Positions 38,401 through 64,000 of a stretch of 64,000 nt of DNA are shown here, one piece after another. The stretch lies in NCBI GenBank assembly GCA_965153355.1, contig OZ231126.1, forward strand, positions 15,934,001 through 15,998,000, read 5' to 3'. The position numbers were made by a program, and so were the translations under genes. The stretch comes from Flaccisagitta enflata. Lineage: Eukaryota; Chaetognatha; Sagittoidea; Aphragmophora. The notes under the pieces are model-generated. The model did not search any database and was not told the origin of the DNA. It saw only the letters and a program-made list of their open reading frames with translations. Within the stretch, counting starts at the first letter, position 1. Every line of letters begins with the position of its first letter.

Positions 38401-40068
38401 ATAATGAGCGTTCCAAGTCCAAAGTGTGGTGGGCTTGTCGCACTACGACCGAAGATCACAAGATCGGCTACGTACCTTCAAAGTAAGTCGAAGAAAATTT
38501 TGGTTTTTAAGTGTTCATCATCTTTTTAAATCTCTACGATGTTTTCGATAATGTTTACTTCCTTATTGCCCGCAATAAGCCCGCTTACTGAATTTTTTTC
38601 ACATTCCCCCCTCCCTTTTCCTCCTCCTCCACTTCCTAGATATTTAAAATTTCACGAGAAACGATCTGGCAAGTTGAAAGAGTGTCCTTCGTCTCCCGTC
38701 ACGTCTCATCATCCCTTTCTGAAACACGGCGGAGGCGTGGATCAAATACGGATGCCGCGCGGTCCTTCCTCGCCCTGCGACGCGCGGGAGATCCATGGCA
38801 AGGCGTTGGCCGACTTGAGGCAGCACGCGGGCGAGGCCCCGCCTAGCGACGTCAAAGTCAAGGACCCGGTGCTAAGTCCGACCAGCCCGACTGCCCCGAA
38901 TCCGGCCATCGCCAGTTCCAAGACGCAGTCATCTCAACAACAATATCATCATCATCAGAAACCGTCTCATCCTTCGTCCTCTCCGTTAATGTCGACGCGT
39001 TCTTCACACGCGCCTCCTAGTAAGCTCAGTCCCAACGCCATCCGCGTCCCTTTTATGGTGCCGGGGTTTCCATTGCCCGGTGGTGGCGTGGTCACGTCGT
39101 CTAACGCCAGTCCGCCCGGTTCACCATCGGCGCGGGAGCGGTTCGTCACTCACGAGCGATCACGTGGCGAGGAGGAACCTTGTAATCAATGCGCTTCCTC
39201 GACGTCATCCTCCAAATTGACGGCGCGTTCCGACGTCATCGATTTATCCACGGCTTTTCCGGCTTGGAATTCGTCGCATCAGAAAGCCGTCGCTCCGGTA
39301 CCGGGAGGAGGAGGAGGAGGTGGAGGAGGATCAGGATCTTGCACCCACAATCAACATAATCAACAATACCGCCCACCGTCGGCGTCACCATCGTCGTCGA
39401 CATCCAAGGCATCCGCCAGTCAGTATCAACAACAAGTCTCGACCAAAACTAATAACAATATATCTAACGCTCAACAACGTACCGGCCCCGCTCCTTCGTC
39501 TCCGGTCGTCGGTAGCCCCTCCAAGAGGCAACAGTCTACATCTCATCAACAACAACAACAGCCGAATCCGGCGGCTTATCCACCGGGCAGTCCCGAGTTG
39601 AGGCGCAATCGCGATGGTCTCATCGAGCCGAAAAGGCTCGTCAACCCTTGTTTAGAGTCGAAAGAACGTCAAGTCCTTCATCGCGAGTTGCTGCAGATCT
39701 CGTCGACTACCCAGGGTGAGATGGCGGCCATGTTGCCCAAAAAGAGCGAATTACGTCAAGTTTTCGAAAAGCGCCAGGAGAAGCAGAGGGAAAAGGACAA
39801 AGTGGATTACAAGTCTAAAGCCAAGCCGGACTTTGAGAAAGAGTTGGAGGAACAAGTGGAAAAGCTGCAGAAGCATTTTCACGTTAGCGAGGAGAACTTG
39901 TATCATCAAGTCAATGAAGTTGATAATAACGGTGGAGGCGAAGCGATCAAGGCGCATTCTAGTCCGCGACACGCTATCAAAGATCACGTGCCAACGGCGC
40001 AATCCAATCCACCCCAGCCGGAGTTTGTCAGAATGCGAGCGAAACTTACGGAAAAGACGAAAAGCTGA
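32443..40068 (+). CDS. SH3 domain protein with C-terminal FAM107-like (DUF1151) region
   Basis: Three exons (32443-32547, 38388-38482, 38640-40068) join in phase to 542 residues. The ATG at 32443 lies in AACCATGG context. Residues 3 to about 70 form one SH3 domain split over all three exons: YRAIANFTAP, LSFKKGDLFEVLE, WWACRT and IGYVPSKYLKF. The middle is Pro/Ser/Gln/His-rich. From about 394 the protein resembles FAM107 (DRR1/TU3A): LIEPKRLVNP, HRELLQ, KKSELRQVFEKRQ, DFEKELEEQVEKLQKH, and near the end EFVRMRAKL. FAM107 proteins bind actin and form coiled coils, so a cortical cytoskeletal adaptor is plausible. Vertebrate FAM107A/B have no SH3 domain. Intron 1 (5.8 kb) is filled with repeats. 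No orthologue name is assigned. Confidence 0.85.
32752..32870 (+). repeat. GGGCAGCGG-ended element, truncated copy 2
   Basis: Starts CTTTTTGGGCAGCGGCCCCG, followed by GCTTTCACACAGGGGAA, (CTC)n and CAGAGGTGTCGATTCCGT. The last pieces match, inverted, the copy at 37860-38282. No GGTACCGCTGACC terminus follows. Confidence 0.6.
33080..33890. repeat. 11-bp minisatellite (AAACCAGACTC)n
   Basis: About 60 units with variants (AAACCAGACTT, AAATCAGACCT, AAACCAGCAGACTT) in local blocks, suggesting stepwise amplification. It forms the first part of the core of hairpin element copy G. Confidence 0.95.
33891..35035. repeat. 10-11-bp minisatellite (AAAAATGACC)n
   Basis: About 110 units of AAATGACCA or AAAATGACC with AAAATGATC variants. 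Minus-strand frames full of FGHFWSFLVI are products of the repeat. Second part of the core of hairpin element copy G. Confidence 0.95.
35367..37245. mobile_element. Candidate TIR element with hAT-like ends
   Basis: Ends are CAGTGGCCAA (35367) and TTGGCCACTG (37245), each next to clusters of GTTACCAGAT/ATCTGGTAAC repeats arranged in opposite orientations. CAGTGGCC-type termini resemble hAT elements, but I find no matching 8-bp target duplication. No transposase is seen. It contains a GA-rich patch at about 36210-36320 and lies in intron 1 of the SH3-FAM107 gene. Confidence 0.5.
37860..38282 (+). repeat. GGGCAGCGG-ended element, 5'-truncated copy 3
   Basis: Ends CACGGGTACCGCTGACCATC, preceded by CCCCTGTGTGAAAGCATAGG and CGGGGCCGCTGCCC. 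The core repeats CCCAAATCC/AAGGTCCAAATCC phrases. It ends about 105 bp before exon 2 of the SH3-FAM107 gene. Confidence 0.65.
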
Positions 40069-40921
40069 AAGAAAGGGAATAACCGTTTTAAATTGAAAGA
40101 CTTTTCTCGCACTGACGATGAGGAGGCGAACCATCTCTGTTTATCTAAGAACGTCATAATCTTCCTTCGTGTTCAATAGTTACAAAGCTCAAATTTTACT
40201 ACCATTTGTAGCGTGTGTTTCATGTTTCTCGCTGTACACACCCGTAGTTTTTTCTCAAGTCTTAAAAAAAACTACTTTCGTGTCTTTTTGAAAACCAGAT
40301 TGTACGCCTTAGTTTTAGTCATAATTTTGGATTTTTTTTTTTCGTTCATCCACTCTTTTCGTTTGCTGATGTATTGGCACTTTTACGTCTCGCTTTAATT
40401 AATGATGTAAGTCGTAACGGGATCGAATTCGGGTTGTTTTTTTCAACTTCTATGTAACTTTTCCATATAGTACGAAGAAACAACCAATTCAGCCGCTCAT
40501 ATCCGATTCTTGTCTTGGCTCACCGTGAGGTAAAATTTACGCGCTCTGGGCTTATGCTTTCATACCTTTTTCGAGAGATTACAATCACAAACGTTGAAAG
40601 TTCTTAACATAACTAGATTTGTATATAGAAAGGATTTTAGGGATACTGAGACATGCAAGTAGGTTCGTATTGGGTTTCCAAAAGTGCATAAAATTACGTA
40701 GAAAAGAAGTGATTTGGAACCTTCAAGGGATATAGCTAGTAAAATAGTGATTCAATTCAATGTCATTTTGATCAGTTCGAAGTCCGGACACACTTTATTG
40801 TACTCAAATGTTTTCAGCTAGATAATTGTCTTTGACGTAAATTATGGAAAATTCTAGCTAATGGGATTCCGTTACACAACACAGGTGAAGACTGAAGAGG
40901 AAATGTAATTATTTAAATCAT
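40069..40921. other. 3' flank of the SH3-FAM107 gene
   Basis: Unique AT-rich sequence, probably 3' UTR and spacer. No canonical poly(A) signal was picked out with confidence and no gene recognised. Confidence 0.35.
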
Positions 40922-42557
40922 TACAGAGAAAGGAGAAATATAAGATGTGAACCCCCTATAACTGTAGGGGCCCTTACAGATCAAACTACAGCAATAAATA
41001 GCTTGTGCTGGGTTTTAAATCATAGCTTAAGACTATACAAGTCGCGCCACAGGGCGATTTTGAAATTTCCACTCTAGTTTGAAGTTATAGCATAAAAACT
41101 TTAATTATAAAAATGATTGAAAATAGTTTATTTTGATATATTTATAAGTTATATTTTGAGTTATAGGTCAAAATTTAAAAATCGTTCTGGTGGCGCCACT
41201 TTTATTGATACAACTATTCTTTCTTTACTCCATAATAGACGGACCAGAATAACTCATTTTTCTGAAAATTACTCATCGTTGCGGCTTTTCTGGAAGATAA
41301 AACACTAAAGATTATGAATTGAGCTAAAAAAAAAATTTTTTGAAATTTTTTTATGGCGGAAGTATAAGATCAAAGTAGATATGACGCACTGAAATTAAAG
41401 TAAAAGGAATTTACCCAGAGAATAAAGTTACCATTCACTTTATTATTTTTGCTCAGGTCAATGCTTGTGCTTATTTTTTTGTACTTAGATATGTAAACTT
41501 ACATGAGAAAACCAATCTGTCACTGTCAAATGACAAACATGCTAAAAGATTGAAGGAAATTCGATTCTGATGAGACTAAAAAGTGAAAAAAATAGTGACA
41601 ATCATTTCAGTAACTGCTCACTGAAAATTTTAAATTTGCATAAAAAATCCAAATATCATTAAAATAAGAACATGGCGCCCTCAGTTTATGTTTTAGGAAT
41701 CGCGCTATGTTCTTGTTTTGTTGATATTTTGATTTTCTATGCAAATTTAAAATTTTCAATGAGCTATGGTAGATTGACAATAGAAGTTTTCTATTGTATT
41801 TCGCATATTTTTTCAGCTGTAAAATAAAGGATTGGAGTTTAAAACTGGCATACGCAAGTCAATTCATGCAAAATATGGCTGTTGACAGTTTAATTGAAAA
41901 CATAAAAGCAAAAATGGTCATTAAATTTCATTTTACAAATTTCATGACTTATCTAGCTCGGGTAGCAAATTCTATGGTAATTTTCAGTGCGTCATATTAG
42001 GTCAAAATTTCAAAATGAGAATTTTGTAAATCTGACTACAGATTCAGAATCCTCACAAAAAAACTGTGTGAAGAAAGTACTCTCCTTTTTTTGATATTCC
42101 TTCAGGAAGATGGTCAAAATTGAGGTCAAAAACCCAAATAAGGCCAATTTCAAACAAAAGAGCAATTTCGACCCGATCAAGATTTTCAATTTAAATTTTG
42201 ACAAACTTCCTGATGGAATATCAAAAAAAGAAAAGCACTTTGTTCACACAGTTTTTTGCAAGGATTCTGAATCTGCAATCAGATTTACAAAATTTTCATT
42301 TTGAAATTTTGACCTAATATCTACTTTGACCTAATACTTCCGCCATAGAAAAATTTTTAAAAAATTTTTTTTGGGTCAATTCATCATCTTTAGTGTTTTA
42401 TCTTCCAGAAAAGCCGCAAGGATGAGTACTTTTCAGAAAAATGAGTTATTCTGGTCCGTCTACTCCATAAGTCTCTGTAATATAATTAATTAGAGCTGTA
42501 GGTGGGGGTGCTACAGTTTTTAGGGGGTTCACACCTTATATTTAGCACTTCTCTGTA
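40922..42557. mobile_element. Nested foldback element with TA-flanked inverted repeats
   Basis: Outer inverted repeats start TACAGAGAA (left) and end TTCTCTGTA (right). They pair through GTGAACCCCCTA and, further in, through ACGGACCAGAATAACTCATTT and ATGGCGGAAGTAT. Between the arms lie two further inverted repeats: about 41590-41780 around ATGGCGCCCTCAG, and 42005-42305 with ATTTTGTAAATCTGA and its complement at the edges. TA at both borders and CAGAGAA ends suggest a Tc1/mariner-type non-autonomous element. No transposase. Length about 1.63 kb. Confidence 0.75.
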
Positions 42558-43260
42558 GATGTTGTGATCGTAGTCAATCAACAACAAATTCATCATGATT
42601 TGATACGATGTAAGATTCTAATTTCTGCGACGTTGAAATTATAGGCCTGTGTATACGTTTGTGATTGTTAAATTATGCAACCTGATAATACGAATCATCT
42701 AGGGTGCCTACATTATCTCTACATTATCTCTACAATTACAGGCTCAGATGGATAGGAGGATGTCATTTCCTGTTTTCAACCCACCCTCACCGACTGCCTA
42801 GTTACTACTTGAATTTGGCGTGGTATGGCGCGCGGGTCAGGCAATTTCATCGGTCTTTTGTTTAAAATGATGTGCTCGTCTTGGCCGGAGACGTCGAGGG
42901 GCATGAATATTGGAGCTCGACTTAACAAATGGCCCTTCGTTGGGACATGCTCGCGTCGTACCCATCTCCGGTGACACGCTGGACATGCCCAGGACCCGCC
43001 TTAGTGAGAACGTCCTACAGAAACAGACAAAAATGACGCAAATGGCTCAAGGCTGTAATGAACAACGTATGCACTGCGCAAAGATGTAGTTTCGTGTTGT
43101 AGGAATGTGATTTCTCCCATGTATCACGCTGAACGGCATTGTGGCATGAGCATGATGATGCATGGTTTTGGATGAGGACAACACCGCCGTCGCGTCATTG
43201 CCGGGATTAAGGAAGACGCTGTTTCGACCTTAGTTATTGTCGAATACTTATACGCGCGCC
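42558..43260. other. 5' flank of RIC1
   Basis: No coding homology. More GC-rich towards the RIC1 start, and it should contain its promoter. No TATA box or other element is assigned. Confidence 0.35.
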
Positions 43261-62583
<19,323 letters not shown>

Positions 62584-63437
62584 AAGGAGACTGGAAAAAA
62601 AACTGTCACCTGCAACTCCTTATTGCCTTTCTCGATGACGACGAACGATTTCGCGAACAATCATAGTCAGCTCGGTCCCATGACTGGTTAGAACCGGATT
62701 AGGATCAACCATTGTGAACAAAGGAATATCATTGCCAACTAAATCTGGCGTAGATTTCCTCTTTCTTGGCATGTTCATTTCAGAAATTGGTATTTTATAA
62801 TCACGATGGTTGGCGTTGACGAAGATTTCTACAGAAGTTTATAGAGATTACACACAAAATTGAGATATATATTTACGCCATTTTCCATTTCTTCCTCCAT
62901 TTCGATCAAACCATATTAAGAGCTTCTTCCGCTTCGGTCCATTGTTCTTGAGTAGCTCGTTCCACTTATTTTTTGCTCATTTTCTCGAGAATTTTTGAAC
63001 AAGATTTTCCCAACGATAACCGAGAGTCGCGTTTTTGCAACTTGGAACTCGAGTTCTTGAAGGCCGTCATTTAAACCGTTTCAGGCCTCTTGTTTTATTT
63101 CCATGACAAATATTTCTAGATTCTTCAACTTGTGCCACATGTGTAGTTTTACCGATACAAACATAATCTTTTTATTTTTTTTTATTTCTATGGAATCGTC
63201 CACTTTGTGATTATCATCTTGATCGTTTAACTTTTAACAGCAATAACGAAGATAAAGCAGGTTTTCAGCTTAAATTTAAACTTTTCTCTTTGCAGAAATT
63301 TCTGGTACTTAATAAGAAGCATGGTAATGCGACCATGAACTTAGCGAGATGAAGAGCTTTTTCTTCAAATTCTTTTGTTGAACGTGAGAGTCGTATCGTG
63401 TGCTCTTTTAAGTTCCGTTACACTGGTAGTATCTCTC
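62584..63437. other. RIC1 - RFESD-like intergenic spacer
   Basis: About 850 bp of AT-rich sequence holding the RIC1 3' flank and the 5' flank of the next gene. No repeats or other frames recognised. Confidence 0.4.
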
Positions 63438-64000
63438 ATGGAACCCGCCGACACAACCGAGCCCACTTACGCGTCGTCCCTCGTCGACGCTTTAAAGACG
63501 GTGGTTCTTGACACTTCATGGCAGCGCGTTGGAGTCGCGTCCGATTTACGAACTAAAAAATGCCGCAAAATCTACGCCGAAGATGGCGAACATTTGGCGC
63601 TGATTTACGTCCAAGCTCGAGACACTTTTTACGCCATGGAGGCCGCTTGCTCTCACGAAGGTGGCCCTTTGGACATGGGCGATATCGAAGACGTCGGGAA
63701 CGGCAGTTGGGTCGTCGTCTGTCCCTGGCATCATTTCGAATTTGACGTGGCTACAGGTTTTGATGCGAGCACTGTGGGCCTTTGAGTGAATATGAGTGCA
63801 TTAGAGCCAGTTCTGTCCTCAGTTTAGCTGGACTTAATCTGGGTTTTTGTCAAATGTAATAATTTAACTCGACAGCGTTACCATAACTGTGTATTTTAGG
63901 CGAGAACTCATACGGTCTATCTCAAAAGACATTTCCAGTGAAGATCGAGGATGGCTTTGTCTATGTCAATTCTCCGGAAATGCTCTCTCTGACTCCGTTT
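63438..64000 (+). CDS. Rieske [2Fe-2S] domain protein, RFESD-like, partial
   Basis: Soluble Rieske-type protein similar to vertebrate RFESD, whose biochemical role is not settled. Exon 1 coding runs 63438-63756 and exon 2 starts at 63900 and runs off the window. The junction ATG|GENSYG keeps phase, through donor CAG|GTTTTG and acceptor TTTTAG. Cluster ligands are C71 and H73 (CSHEGGPLDMGD) and C95 and H98 (CPWHHFEFDVATG). The next exon gives KTFPVKIEDGFVYVNSP, the usual last strands of the fold. The Met at 63438 precedes the domain; a coding exon further upstream cannot be excluded. No transit peptide is obvious. Confidence 0.85.

Noticed and set aside
42010-42304. Two 64-codon frames sharing a C-terminus, on opposite strands
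   Set aside because: Again the two sides of an inverted repeat inside the foldback element; no independent evidence of coding.

Overview
This is a eukaryotic, metazoan window. Every recognisable gene has introns with GT/AG borders, the proteins match animal families (RIC1, DNAAF11, NME5, a kringle domain, a Dlish-type SH3 adaptor, a FAM107-type domain, a Rieske RFESD-like protein), and the non-coding part is crowded with micro- and minisatellites and short structured repeats. Two ciliary genes and an invertebrate-type Fat/Dachs adaptor suggest an invertebrate bilaterian. I cannot name the species. I recognise no RNA gene.

Layout. 1-5606, minus strand: NME5 (5606-4696) followed 223 bp later by DNAAF11/LRRC6 (4472 to beyond the left edge), two axonemal genes in tandem; a DNAAF11 intron holds a 1.5 kb foldback element and the window starts in a 16-bp minisatellite. 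5607-13354: intergenic, with repeat elements and a MITE. 13355-16557, minus: a five-exon gene for a predicted membrane protein with one complete six-cysteine kringle followed by seven hydrophobic segments, an architecture I do not recognise. 19340-22249, plus: single-exon, 969-residue protein with three SH3 domains and a Dlish/Vamana-like N-terminus. 22250-32442: (CT)n arrays and a 5.9 kb inverted-repeat structure. 32443-40068, plus: three exons encoding an N-terminal SH3 domain joined to a C-terminal FAM107-like region. 40069-43260: intergenic, with a nested foldback element. 43261-62583, plus: 13-exon RIC1 gene (1943 residues predicted) whose intron 12 contains a complete, apparently very young 7.7 kb LTR retrotransposon with identical LTRs and no detectable pol. 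63438-end, plus: 5' part of a Rieske RFESD-like gene.

Repeats. Three dispersed families share one logic: short structured ends around a private tandem-repeat core. The most striking is a family whose 5' hairpin changes sequence from copy to copy while a third segment at the other end changes with it. The second has ends GGGCAGCGGCCCC and GGTACCGCTGACC. The third has GTCCCCGAC hairpin ends and roughly 170-bp internal repeats.

The genes do not form a single pathway. NME5 and DNAAF11 both serve motile cilia, the Dlish-like and SH3-FAM107 genes look like cortical or cytoskeletal adaptors, RIC1 acts in Golgi Rab6 activation, and the other two are of unknown role. All exon structures were assembled by eye from splice motifs, phase and remembered homologues; no search was run.
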